A stretch of DNA of 64,000 nt from Candidatus Fermentibacterota bacterium (GTDB taxonomy: Bacteria > Fermentibacterota > Fermentibacteria > Fermentibacterales > Fermentibacteraceae): NCBI GenBank assembly GCA_002748705.1, contig PDSZ01000049.1, positions 1-64,000 of the forward strand. Direction: 5' to 3'. Position 1 is the first letter of the stretch. The number at the start of each line of letters is the position of its first letter. The notes beneath the pieces were generated by a model. The model saw only the letters and a program-made list of their open reading frames with translations. It had not been told where the DNA came from and searched no databases. Shown piece by piece: positions 52,479-62,499 of the stretch. The translations under genes were made by a program, and so were the position numbers.

Positions 52479-52556
52479 AGCTGCAGGCTGCAGGAGATGG
52501 TATTTTCAGTTTTGTATAGTGAAATAGAGAACCTCTTGCTGTAAAAAGGAACTGAA

Positions 52557-53048
52557 ATGAAAAATGGAGTAACAAATGAGGTAGTTAAGCTCTGGAAGGA
52601 GAGATGGCTCCTTCTCACTGCAGGAACCATGGAAGATTTCAATATGATGACAGTAGCCTGGGGAAGTATAGGGTGCATGTGGAACAGACCCTTTGCGCAG
52701 ATAGTTGTCAGGCCCCAGAGATACACACTGGAATTTCTCGACAGGCATGACTCATTTACCCTCTGCGGTTTTTCTGAAGAGTATCATGGCGATTTGCAGC
52801 TTCTGGGAACTGTATCAGGCAGGGACAGGAACAAGCTGGCGGAGACCTCTCTTACACCTGTTCCCTCTGAAAAGGTTCAGGCCCCTTCTTACAGGGAAGC
52901 GACCCTTGTGCTGGAGTGCAGAAAAATGTACAGACAGCCTATGGACCCAGGGGGATTCATAACAGACGCAGGTCCTGAAGTATATCCTGAAAAGGATTAC
53001 CATATTGTTTATTACGGAGAAATCCTTCGTGCCTTCTCCAGTTTCTGA
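52557..53048 (+). CDS. Flavin reductase-like domain protein
   Basis: A 163-residue protein of the FMN-binding flavin reductase-like fold: 'WLLLTAGTMEDFNMMTVAWG' at the N-terminus for the flavin-binding strand and turn, 'FAQIVVRPQRYTLEFLD' and a C-terminal 'YHIVYYGEILRAF'. Such proteins use FMN for electron transfer or as oxidoreductases; the partner is unknown. AAGGAACTG precedes the ATG. The next gene starts 16 bp downstream. Confidence 0.85.
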   Translation: MKNGVTNEVVKLWKERWLLLTAGTMEDFNMMTVAWGSIGCMWNRPFAQIVVRPQRYTLEFLDRHDSFTLCGFSEEYHGDLQLLGTVSGRDRNKLAETSLTPVPSEKVQAPSYREATLVLECRKMYRQPMDPGGFITDAGPEVYPEKDYHIVYYGEILRAFSSF

Positions 53049-53063
53049 TAGTATCTTTTTCCT

Positions 53064-54716
53064 ATGATACAGCACTTTTTCCTGCTGCTTTCAATTCAGT
53101 TTCGCTCCTTTTTCGGGGCTGTTGCCAATGAATGGGAGAACAACAGGCTGAAGCTTATAGCCGGTGCGGTTACTCTTCTGGTCATGGCAGGAGCTTTTTT
53201 CTTCATGTTTCGTGGGCTTTTCAGGTATCTGGCCTCACTTGATGCGGATCTGTTCGGTTTTGGCACTGCTCTGGCATCCCGCCTGTTTGGTATGGCGCTT
53301 CTTGCATTCGGGGTGTTTGTGGGGGTTTCTTCTCTTATTACAGGGAATTCAGCCCTGTATCGGTCTGAAAGATCCACTCTGCTGATGGCCATGCCTGTCA
53401 GGCGCAGTTCTCTCGCTGCTTCATCTGTGCTGCAGAGCTGGTTCAATGCAGGATGGACCATGCTTCTTATGGGTTATCCTATTCTTATCGCATTTGCTGA
53501 AGGTCTGGAATTCACCACTGTTTATCTTAGCAGGGGACTTCTTCTTTATCCCCTGCTTCTTCTGGTCTGGCTTTCTGCAGGAACACTTTTAACAGTGCTT
53601 CTGGGGTGGGCCGGAGGACCTTCCGGATGGAAACTGTTTGGAGGAATTGCTCTTATAGCAGGATGCGGGGCAGTTGTGTTTTTTGCCGGCGGAACCAGCT
53701 CTGATCTTATTATTCAGGAAGCGCCTGGAATGCAGCTTGGAGGACTGCAGAATTTTGTATCCGACCTTCCAGGGCAGAGCAGAGGCTATTGGCCCCATTC
53801 CCTTTTCCTTCAGGCAATGGTAAAGGGTAACGGAAATGCAGCTCTTATTCTGACCGTTGAAGCTGTTGTTCTTGCCGCTGCTGCTCTGACAGCAGCATCC
53901 TGGAAGTTTCTTGAGGCATGGAACAGGTCAGCAGTGGCAGAGGTAAGATACAGGTCTCCCATGTTCTTTAAAGATGGTGGAAGGTATTCAACAGTATTTC
54001 AGAAGGACCTGCTTATGTTCATGAGGGATCCGGTTCAGTGGAGCCAGCTGGGGCTGCTTACCGGAATGTTTGCTATCTATGTGATAAACCTCGGCAGGTT
54101 CCCCATGGACTTCACCAATCCTTACTGGCTTGCTGTAGGGGTTTTTATAAACATCTCCTTCAGCGCATTTGCAGTGGCTACCATGATGGTTCGTTTTGCC
54201 TTTCCAGCTCCGAGCATGGAGGCTCCAGGACTTCATGTTCTAATACAGCTTCCCAGGGGAAGAGAACTTTTTTACGGTTCCAAGTGGAGTCAGACTCTCT
54301 TTCTTTCAGTTATTCCTGCAAGCATCCTTGCCTGGTTCTCCACAATGAGCATAGGGGCAGGGCCGCTGCTTCAGGTGGAGTCGGTAGGTTGTATTTTCAT
54401 CACTGCCTTTACCCTTTCTACAATCAACATCTCAACGGGATGTCTGTTTATGAGAAAAGAGGCAGGAAGCGCAGTAAGTATATCCAGCGGGCAGGGAGGC
54501 ATCATATCCGCCTTTGCGTCAGTGGGCTTTGTTCTGTTCATGGTTGGGGTTCTCTCATGGGTTACCAAAAAATATATGACCGATAACTTTACAGAACTCA
54601 TGCTTGCCAAGCCAGTTAGAGATTCTATTCTGTACCTGATGCTTCCAGTGGGATTTACAGTAAGTATTGCATCATTCCGTGCAGGTATTAAGAACCTTCG
54701 TGAAAGGGTTTTCTGA
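53064..54716 (+). CDS. Multi-pass membrane protein, putative ABC-type exporter permease
   Basis: A 550-residue protein with about 12 hydrophobic segments. The region 'GNSALYRSERSTLLMAMPVRRSSLAASSV' and 'FQKDLLMFMRDPVQWSQLG' resemble the ABC-2-like permease family found in exporters ('LLLSLPI..' and 'K-L--F-RDP-Q' patterns). No ATPase gene is adjacent, so it either uses a distant partner or has another role. Its stop overlaps the ruvX start (TGATG). Confidence 0.7.
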   Translation: MIQHFFLLLSIQFRSFFGAVANEWENNRLKLIAGAVTLLVMAGAFFFMFRGLFRYLASLDADLFGFGTALASRLFGMALLAFGVFVGVSSLITGNSALYRSERSTLLMAMPVRRSSLAASSVLQSWFNAGWTMLLMGYPILIAFAEGLEFTTVYLSRGLLLYPLLLLVWLSAGTLLTVLLGWAGGPSGWKLFGGIALIAGCGAVVFFAGGTSSDLIIQEAPGMQLGGLQNFVSDLPGQSRGYWPHSLFLQAMVKGNGNAALILTVEAVVLAAAALTAASWKFLEAWNRSAVAEVRYRSPMFFKDGGRYSTVFQKDLLMFMRDPVQWSQLGLLTGMFAIYVINLGRFPMDFTNPYWLAVGVFINISFSAFAVATMMVRFAFPAPSMEAPGLHVLIQLPRGRELFYGSKWSQTLFLSVIPASILAWFSTMSIGAGPLLQVESVGCIFITAFTLSTINISTGCLFMRKEAGSAVSISSGQGGIISAFASVGFVLFMVGVLSWVTKKYMTDNFTELMLAKPVRDSILYLMLPVGFTVSIASFRAGIKNLRERVF

Positions 54717-55096
54717 TGACTCTCATCGGAATTGACTACGGAAGAAAAAGAACAGGCATGGCAGTTTACCTCAGCGGTATTGTGCTTCCGCTGGATCCTG
54801 TGCTGGGCAGCAGGGAGCTTATTCTGAAAAGACTTTCAGAGCTTCAGGAAAGATATGAAGCCATTGAACTGGTTCTTGGCCTGCCTCTCACAGCTCTTGG
54901 AAAACACACTGAATTAAGCAGGGAGGTAGAGAGTTTCGCTGCGATCCTGGATGAAAATGGATATACTGTACACTTTGAAAGGGAAACAGGATCATCAAAG
55001 GAAGCTGCAAGGCTTGTTGGCAGAAAAGACAGAAAAGGCAGGGCCGATTCTGTGGCTGCCTGCGAAATACTTAAAAGATATCTGGGGATATTATGA
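54716..55096 (+). CDS. ruvX: Putative Holliday junction resolvase RuvX/YqgF
   Basis: A 126-residue RNase H-fold protein. The first acidic motif is 'IGIDYGRKRTGMA', followed by 'VLGLPLTALG' and the C-terminal 'DSVAACEILKRYL'. These are the conserved blocks of the YqgF family, implicated in pre-16S rRNA 5' processing and possibly junction resolution. It overlaps mltG by four bases, a very common ruvX-mltG arrangement. Confidence 0.92.
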   Translation: MTLIGIDYGRKRTGMAVYLSGIVLPLDPVLGSRELILKRLSELQERYEAIELVLGLPLTALGKHTELSREVESFAAILDENGYTVHFERETGSSKEAARLVGRKDRKGRADSVAACEILKRYLGIL

Positions 55097-56076
55097 GAAA
55101 AGTCGCAATAGTGCTTATCGTAATTCTGGCTGCAGCAGGATTGCTTTTTCTGAGAATGAAGACTCCTCCTGGAACTGGAAGGTCAATTGAGTTCACCATT
55201 AAGCCAGGATGGGGAGTAAGGAAAGTGGCAGAAGCCATGGAGGACAGCTCTCTTGTAAGAAGCAGGTGGTTTGTGCTTCTCAGGTATAAGCTGGCCTTTG
55301 AAGGTTCAGCGCTGCAGGCAGGGAGATACTTGGTCTCTGACACCATGAGCACTGACTCCATGCTGGGAATGTTCAGCAGGGGAGATGTGATTCCGGTGCC
55401 AACTTCCTGGGTTACACTTCCTCCAGGGCTGCGAATGGAGGAAAGCATATCTGTTCTTGCTGAATCCCTGAACCTTTCTGAAGATGAGCTCTATGCCCTT
55501 TCCGAGGAGATTGAGTATCTGGATGCAATGGGAATACCTTGCTTTGAAGGGTATCTGTTTCCTGAAACCTACGAGTTTGCTGATACCTTGATGGCTTATC
55601 AGGTGATTAACAGAATAGTGGCTTCAGGTCAGCAGATAATGAACCAGGAGTGGAAAACTGACTGTGAGGCGTTAGGGCTTACCCCTTTTCAGGGTGTAAT
55701 ACTTGCTTCTATAGTGGAGCGGGAGGCTGCATCTGATGCTGAGAGAGCACAGGTGGCAGGGGTATTTATTAACAGGCTGAGAATCGGCATGCGTCTGGAA
55801 AGCTGTGCTACTGTGCAGTATGCCCTGGGTGAGGTTCACCAGCAGCTGCTTTACAGTGACCTGGAAATAGAAAGCCCCTACAACACCTACAGAAATCAGG
55901 GGCTTCCTCCTGCGCCTATCTGTTCTCCAGGTACTGCATCGCTCATGGCAGTGGCTGAACCTGACACAGCTGAAGGTTACCTTTTTTTCGTAAGCAGAGA
56001 GGACGGTTCAGGGCTTCACCTGTTTGCCAGAACTGCCAGTGAGCACAACAGGAACATCAGATCGGTAAGGCAGTAG
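55093..56076 (+). CDS. mltG: Endolytic murein transglycosylase MltG
   Basis: A 327-residue protein with one N-terminal transmembrane anchor (about residues 5-22), a LysM-like region ('FTIKPGWGVRKVAEAMED') and the YceG catalytic domain with candidate Glu209 in 'ILASIVEREAAS'. The family signatures 'VAGVFINRLRIGMRLESCATVQYALG' (conserved in two halves) and 'YNTYRNQGLPPAPICSPG' are complete. It cuts nascent glycan strands and helps set their length at the outer face of the inner membrane. Confidence 0.95.
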   Translation: MRKVAIVLIVILAAAGLLFLRMKTPPGTGRSIEFTIKPGWGVRKVAEAMEDSSLVRSRWFVLLRYKLAFEGSALQAGRYLVSDTMSTDSMLGMFSRGDVIPVPTSWVTLPPGLRMEESISVLAESLNLSEDELYALSEEIEYLDAMGIPCFEGYLFPETYEFADTLMAYQVINRIVASGQQIMNQEWKTDCEALGLTPFQGVILASIVEREAASDAERAQVAGVFINRLRIGMRLESCATVQYALGEVHQQLLYSDLEIESPYNTYRNQGLPPAPICSPGTASLMAVAEPDTAEGYLFFVSREDGSGLHLFARTASEHNRNIRSVRQ

Positions 56077-56309
56077 CATGTCATGTTTCTGATTCTGCAG
56101 TGTGTTATTTACCATGGGTTTCGGATACATTAGGCATAGCAGGCTGTTCCTGTGCGGAATTCCTTACACTGCCTGTGTGATTAAGAGCTTTCAGAATTCG
56201 CATTTGAGGTTTTTCATTCCAATGATTCCGCATTGACGAGAAGGGCTTCAGGCAAGTAGGTATGATATTATGAATACAGTTAATTGAGCAGTCAGGAGGA
56301 AGGAAAAGA

Positions 56310-56834
56310 ATGAGTGAAGGAAGACAGCTGAATTTCCTGGAAAAAGCCATCAGGATAATTCCAGGATACAAGGGTTACAAGAGAAAAGAGGAGAGACGAG
56401 ACAACGATGCTCTCTTCAGGTCGATGCTTGCTGATAAGCTTGATTCCCTGAAAACTATAGCCACTGACAGTCTTGTGAACCTGAAGGGGCCTGCTGCGCT
56501 GAAGGCAGCAGGTGGATTCGACCGTCTTACAAAGAAGCTGGAGAAGGCTGCTGATCTTGTCAGATATGCTTCCAGAGGATACAGGGGCTGGTTTGATATG
56601 CACAAGGTACAGGAGGAGGAGCTGGACAGGCTCTACGAGTTTGACTGTGCTCTTACCGAAGATGTGGAGAGTCTTCAGTTCGACTTTGAGGCCATAGGCT
56701 CTGCTGTGGAGTCCGGAGATGGTATCAAAGAGTCTCTTGAGGCGGGTATTGCCGGCCTGGACCAGTTCATTCACAAGGTGGAAGGCCGCAGTGCCCTGAT
56801 GGTTGACCTCCAGAACAACACACCTATTGACTAG
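56310..56834 (+). CDS. Alpha-helical partner of SPFH protein, hypothetical
   Basis: A 174-residue, mostly helical cytoplasmic protein with a GGAGGAAGG ribosome site. It begins 'LNFLEKAIRIIPGYKGY', followed by long amphipathic helices ('FDRLTKKLEKAADLVRYASR') and an acidic C-terminus. There is no signal peptide or transmembrane segment. It lies 11 bp before the SPFH gene. The 'IPGYKGY' start recurs in proteins paired with SPFH/zinc-ribbon genes as far as I recall. A role as a membrane-platform partner is inferred from position only. Confidence 0.65.
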   Translation: MSEGRQLNFLEKAIRIIPGYKGYKRKEERRDNDALFRSMLADKLDSLKTIATDSLVNLKGPAALKAAGGFDRLTKKLEKAADLVRYASRGYRGWFDMHKVQEEELDRLYEFDCALTEDVESLQFDFEAIGSAVESGDGIKESLEAGIAGLDQFIHKVEGRSALMVDLQNNTPID

Positions 56835-56845
56835 GAGGCATAACG

Positions 56846-57964
56846 ATGTTCAAGAGACCTGAAATAATAGAATTTTTAGATAATACAGGTAAGGAAATAG
56901 TCCACAGGGTTCCTGAAGGCGGTTCAGGCGAATTTCGCCTGGGCAGCCAGTGTGTGGTCAGAGAGAGCCAGGAAGCAGTGTTCTTCAGGGATGGCAAGGC
57001 AATGGATGTTCTGGGCCCTGGAAGACACACGCTCACCACACAGAACATTCCTCTGCTGGCAGGAGTAGTAGACTGGGCGTTTGCAGGTGAGGGAACTCCA
57101 TTCCGCGCCGAGGTTTACTATGTGAATAAGAAGACCTTCACCGACATGAAGTGGGGAACCAAGGAGCCTATAGCCTTCCGTGACAAGGAACTCTCCATGG
57201 TCAGACTTCGAGCCTTCGGTAACTTCTCGATGAAGGTGGTAAACAGCCAGCTCTTTGTGAACAAACTGGTTGGAACCGAGGGAAGGTACTCCACAGGAGA
57301 CATTGAGGGGTTCCTGAAGAACATTATTATCTCCAGGCTCACTGATCTTCTCGGAGAGACCATTGAGACCATTTTCGATCTTCCTGCCTATTATGATGAG
57401 ATAGGTACACTGGCAAAAACCCGTTTTGCAGATGACTGCGGCAAGTACGGTATTGAGCTTGTTGACTTCTATATCAGTGCTATTACCCCTCCAGAAGAGG
57501 TTCAGAAGCGCATTGATGAGAGAAGCGCAATGGGCGCCATAGGTGACATGAATGCCTACATGAGGTTCAAGACTGCAACTGCAATGGGTGATGCGGCCAC
57601 AGCAGGAGGCGGTGGAGCTGCAGGCGCCGGTGTTGGAATGGGTGCCGGTCTCGGAATGGGAATGGCAATGGCCAATCAGATGGGTGCCGCAATGGGTCAG
57701 CCTGCAGGCGGAGGAGCTGCGCCGGCAGCTGCCCTGGTTGCCTGTGCCGCGTGCGGCAAGCAGGTACCTGAAGGCAAGTTCTGTCCTGAATGCGGAAAAC
57801 CCATGGGAGAAATGTGCTCTTCATGCGGCAAACCGGTTCCCAATAACAGCAAGTTCTGCCCTGAGTGCGGCGCCAAAGTGGGAGCAGGCAGGCAGTGCGA
57901 GTGCGGCGCTGAAATTCCCTCAGGCAGCAAATTCTGTCCGGAGTGCGGAAAAAAGGTTGATTAG
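56846..57964 (+). CDS. SPFH-domain protein with C-terminal zinc ribbons (YdjI/virion-core-like)
   Basis: A 372-residue protein. Residues ~1-225 are an SPFH/'virion core'-type domain ('ECVVRESQEAVFFRDGKAMD'-like start, 'LGPGRHTLTTQNIPLL', 'VDFYISAITPPEEVQKRI'). A Gly/Ala/Met-rich low-complexity linker spans ~250-295. The C-terminus has three zinc-ribbon units with repeated 'CPECGKP'/'FCPECG' pairs (about residues 300-371). B. subtilis YdjI has the SPFH part and acts with PspA-like proteins in membrane stress, so a membrane-organising or stress role is plausible. It overlaps the next gene by eight bases. Confidence 0.88.
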   Translation: MFKRPEIIEFLDNTGKEIVHRVPEGGSGEFRLGSQCVVRESQEAVFFRDGKAMDVLGPGRHTLTTQNIPLLAGVVDWAFAGEGTPFRAEVYYVNKKTFTDMKWGTKEPIAFRDKELSMVRLRAFGNFSMKVVNSQLFVNKLVGTEGRYSTGDIEGFLKNIIISRLTDLLGETIETIFDLPAYYDEIGTLAKTRFADDCGKYGIELVDFYISAITPPEEVQKRIDERSAMGAIGDMNAYMRFKTATAMGDAATAGGGGAAGAGVGMGAGLGMGMAMANQMGAAMGQPAGGGAAPAAALVACAACGKQVPEGKFCPECGKPMGEMCSSCGKPVPNNSKFCPECGAKVGAGRQCECGAEIPSGSKFCPECGKKVD

Positions 57965-59627
57965 AGAGAATCTTACAGTTCATGGCCTGCTGAAAAAGTG
58001 GGCCATGGAGATACCTGACAAACCGGCTATTATCGACAGCGAAAGTTCTCTTACTTTTGCCCAGTGGCATAATGCGTCTGAGCACCTTGCTGGAAGGCTT
58101 AAGAATGCCGGCGTGGAAAAGGGTACAATTATTGGTGTGCAGGTTGACCGTTCCTGTGGCCTTCCTGTTGCATTTACCGCTGTATCCAGAGCCGGCGGAA
58201 GGTTCCTGGGTCTGAATTCCGGATGGCTTTCAGAAGACAGGGAAATGGTTTTCAACAGGTGGCAGAAAAGATTCATTCTCTGCTGGGAAGATATGGACAG
58301 TGACAGTTGGAGAGCAGGCACTCTCCTTCCCTTCAGCAGGAACGACCTTCTTTCACCTGTTCTCTCTGCACAGGGGGTGCCGCAGATTGGTAATCTTGAT
58401 GACTTCTATCTCAATGTCACAAGCGGTACCACAGGGTTGCCGAAAGTTGCGGTAAGCACACATCGTGAGCTGATGGTCAACACAGCTTCAGTTTGTGATG
58501 CGCTGGAACTTACCTCTGACGACATACTCATGTCACTCTTCGGAGTAATAGGACACCCGCACGAGATATTTATGCGCGGGTTGTATCTTGGTGCAGAAAC
58601 TGTACTTGAACCTTCGGTTTATCCAAGACAGCACGCAAAGAGAATAAAGGATCATTCGGTTACATTCCTTATGGGGCTTCCTCCTCAACTTGATGCCCTC
58701 AGTCGTCTCGCAAGCCGTGACGACACTGATATTTCCAGCTTGAGAATAGTTGAGGCAGGAGGGATGAGAGTAACCGATCAGTTCCTGGGTTCCTTCCATG
58801 AACGAACCGGAATAAATGTAACCCCTGTCTGGGGAAGCACAGAAACCTCCGGTGTGGTGCTTATCGGTGACCCTGGAATAGAGGGCTTTTCCCATGTGGC
58901 TGAAGGGTACAGCATACAGCTCAGAGGTGAAGAGGGAATCATTGAAGGCCATGGCCGGGGAGAGATGTGGATCGCCGGCGAGGGGATTGTCAACAGGTAT
59001 CTGGGGGAAAGATCCGATACTTCAGGTATGCTTGTTGAAGGCTGGTACAGAACAGGTGACATCTTTACCAGAAGAAAAGAACGACTTTACTTTATTGGAA
59101 GACGGGGAGGACTTATCAAGGCGTCAGGCCTGAAAGTCTATCCTGGTGAGGTGGAACTTGCAATTCTCAAGCATCCTGCTGTACGGGATGTCTGTGTTAC
59201 AGGAGAACAGTTTCCTGGAAGAGGAGAAGCTCCTGTTGCTTATGTGGTTCTCCGTGGTGGAGAAGAGCTTTCTGTTCAGGAACTCAGAAGCTTTCTGGGA
59301 ACCCTTCTTGAAGATTTCAAGATGCCCAGAGAATATCGTTTTGTTCTGGGTCTTCCAAGAACAGCTTCAGGAAAGCTGGACAGGTCCAGAATTGGCAGAG
59401 AAGACGCAGTACCTGACTACAGATCTGAGCTTCTGAGGCTGGATGTTGATCTTGTGAGACTTCTCAACGCCAGGGCTGAACTCATGGAAAAGATAGATGC
59501 CGGATTCAATCCGAACTGGGTGGAGGAACAGGTGAAAAATGCCATGGGCCATAACCCGGGGCCACTGTCAGACAGCATGATTCGGGAAGCGGTTCGTTTC
59601 ATCATGAGCAATTTGGAAAGAGGATAG
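57957..59627 (+). CDS. AMP-dependent ligase fused to a degenerate chorismate mutase-like domain
   Basis: A 556-residue protein. Residues ~1-480 form an acyl-CoA synthetase/AMP-ligase ('DDFYLNVTSGTTGLPKVAVS' P-loop, 'VWGSTETSG', 'GWYRTGDIF', 'TASGKLDRSRI' with the catalytic Lys). Residues ~487-556 match the AroQ chorismate mutase helix ('DYRSELLRLDVDLVRLLNAR') and its ending ('GPLSDSMIREAVRFIM'), but the usual active-site Lys and the Arg-Glu pair in between are not seen. The TTG at 57957 is preferred because 'NLTVHGLLKKWA' is family-like and ATG 58005 would cut it. The DAHP synthase gene follows after one base. The domain may be regulatory. Confidence 0.82.
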   Translation: MIRENLTVHGLLKKWAMEIPDKPAIIDSESSLTFAQWHNASEHLAGRLKNAGVEKGTIIGVQVDRSCGLPVAFTAVSRAGGRFLGLNSGWLSEDREMVFNRWQKRFILCWEDMDSDSWRAGTLLPFSRNDLLSPVLSAQGVPQIGNLDDFYLNVTSGTTGLPKVAVSTHRELMVNTASVCDALELTSDDILMSLFGVIGHPHEIFMRGLYLGAETVLEPSVYPRQHAKRIKDHSVTFLMGLPPQLDALSRLASRDDTDISSLRIVEAGGMRVTDQFLGSFHERTGINVTPVWGSTETSGVVLIGDPGIEGFSHVAEGYSIQLRGEEGIIEGHGRGEMWIAGEGIVNRYLGERSDTSGMLVEGWYRTGDIFTRRKERLYFIGRRGGLIKASGLKVYPGEVELAILKHPAVRDVCVTGEQFPGRGEAPVAYVVLRGGEELSVQELRSFLGTLLEDFKMPREYRFVLGLPRTASGKLDRSRIGREDAVPDYRSELLRLDVDLVRLLNARAELMEKIDAGFNPNWVEEQVKNAMGHNPGPLSDSMIREAVRFIMSNLERG

Positions 59628-59628
59628 C

Positions 59629-60426
59629 ATGCAGGTCCGTCGTGTGAGTGTTGGAAATGTTGTTTTCGGCGGTCCCGATGTGGTTGTAATTGCAGGTCCC
59701 TGTTCCATAGAGAACGAAGAAATGGCAATGCTCACCGCCGATGCGGTGGTAAGCAGCGGTGCAGCAATGCTCAGAGGCGGTGCGTGGAAACCCAGAACCT
59801 CTCCATATTCCTTTCAGGGACTTGGTGAAGATGCTCTGAAGATACTTGGAAAAGCAGGTAAAAAGTTTGGTGTTCCGGTAGTTTCAGAGGTTATGTCACC
59901 TGAGCAGATAGAGATTGCGTCAGAGTATGTGGATATGCTTCAGGTTGGAGCCAGAAATATGCACAACTTTGTGCTTCTCAGTGAGATAGGCCGCAGCGGA
60001 ATGCCTGTTCTGCTGAAAAGGGGTTTCATGGCCACAGTTGAGGAGTGGCTGCTTGCGGCAGAATACATACTCAAGGAGGGAAACGAGCAGATAGTTCTCT
60101 GCGAGAGGGGAATAAGGACATTTGAGAGCTGGACCAGATCAACTCTGGACATTTCAGCTGTTCCCCTTGCCAGAGATTCCATCAGTCTTCCGGTTGTTGT
60201 GGATCCCTGCCATGCGGCAGGAAGGCGGGATCTTGTTCTTCCCCTTTCCATGGCAGCAATAGGAGCCGGCGCAGACGGGGTTATGGTTGAGGTGCATCCT
60301 GCACCGGAAAAAGCCCTGTCTGACGGAGGGCAATCCCTTACCCTTGATGAATTCAAACTGCTGGCAGACAATATAATCTCGGCAGCGGAATCTCCCTGCC
60401 GTTTTCAGGAGAAAATCAGGAGGTAG
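59629..60426 (+). CDS. aroF: 3-deoxy-7-phosphoheptulonate (DAHP) synthase, type I beta
   Basis: A 265-residue enzyme that joins phosphoenolpyruvate and erythrose 4-phosphate, the first step of the shikimate pathway. Motifs are 'VVIAGPCSIEN', 'LRGGAWKPRTSPYSFQG', 'LLKRGFMAT' and the metal-site 'VVDPCHAAGRRDLV' (the family usually has Ser or Thr where this has Cys). It has no N-terminal ferredoxin-like or fused chorismate mutase domain; instead a chorismate mutase-like domain is fused to the protein upstream. It may be inhibited through that partner (inference). Confidence 0.95.
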   Translation: MQVRRVSVGNVVFGGPDVVVIAGPCSIENEEMAMLTADAVVSSGAAMLRGGAWKPRTSPYSFQGLGEDALKILGKAGKKFGVPVVSEVMSPEQIEIASEYVDMLQVGARNMHNFVLLSEIGRSGMPVLLKRGFMATVEEWLLAAEYILKEGNEQIVLCERGIRTFESWTRSTLDISAVPLARDSISLPVVVDPCHAAGRRDLVLPLSMAAIGAGADGVMVEVHPAPEKALSDGGQSLTLDEFKLLADNIISAAESPCRFQEKIRR

Positions 60427-60430
60427 ATAA

Positions 60431-62498
<2,068 letters not shown>

Positions 62499-62499
62499 T

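Noticed and set aside
56105..56371. Minus-strand ORF of 88 codons between mltG and the SPFH module
   Set aside because: No ribosome site, Cys/Pro-rich random-looking sequence, and overlap with the start of the 174-residue gene.
57588..57956. N-terminal extension of the AMP ligase
   Set aside because: This stretch is the SPFH/zinc-ribbon gene read in another frame; the ligase family homology begins at 57957.
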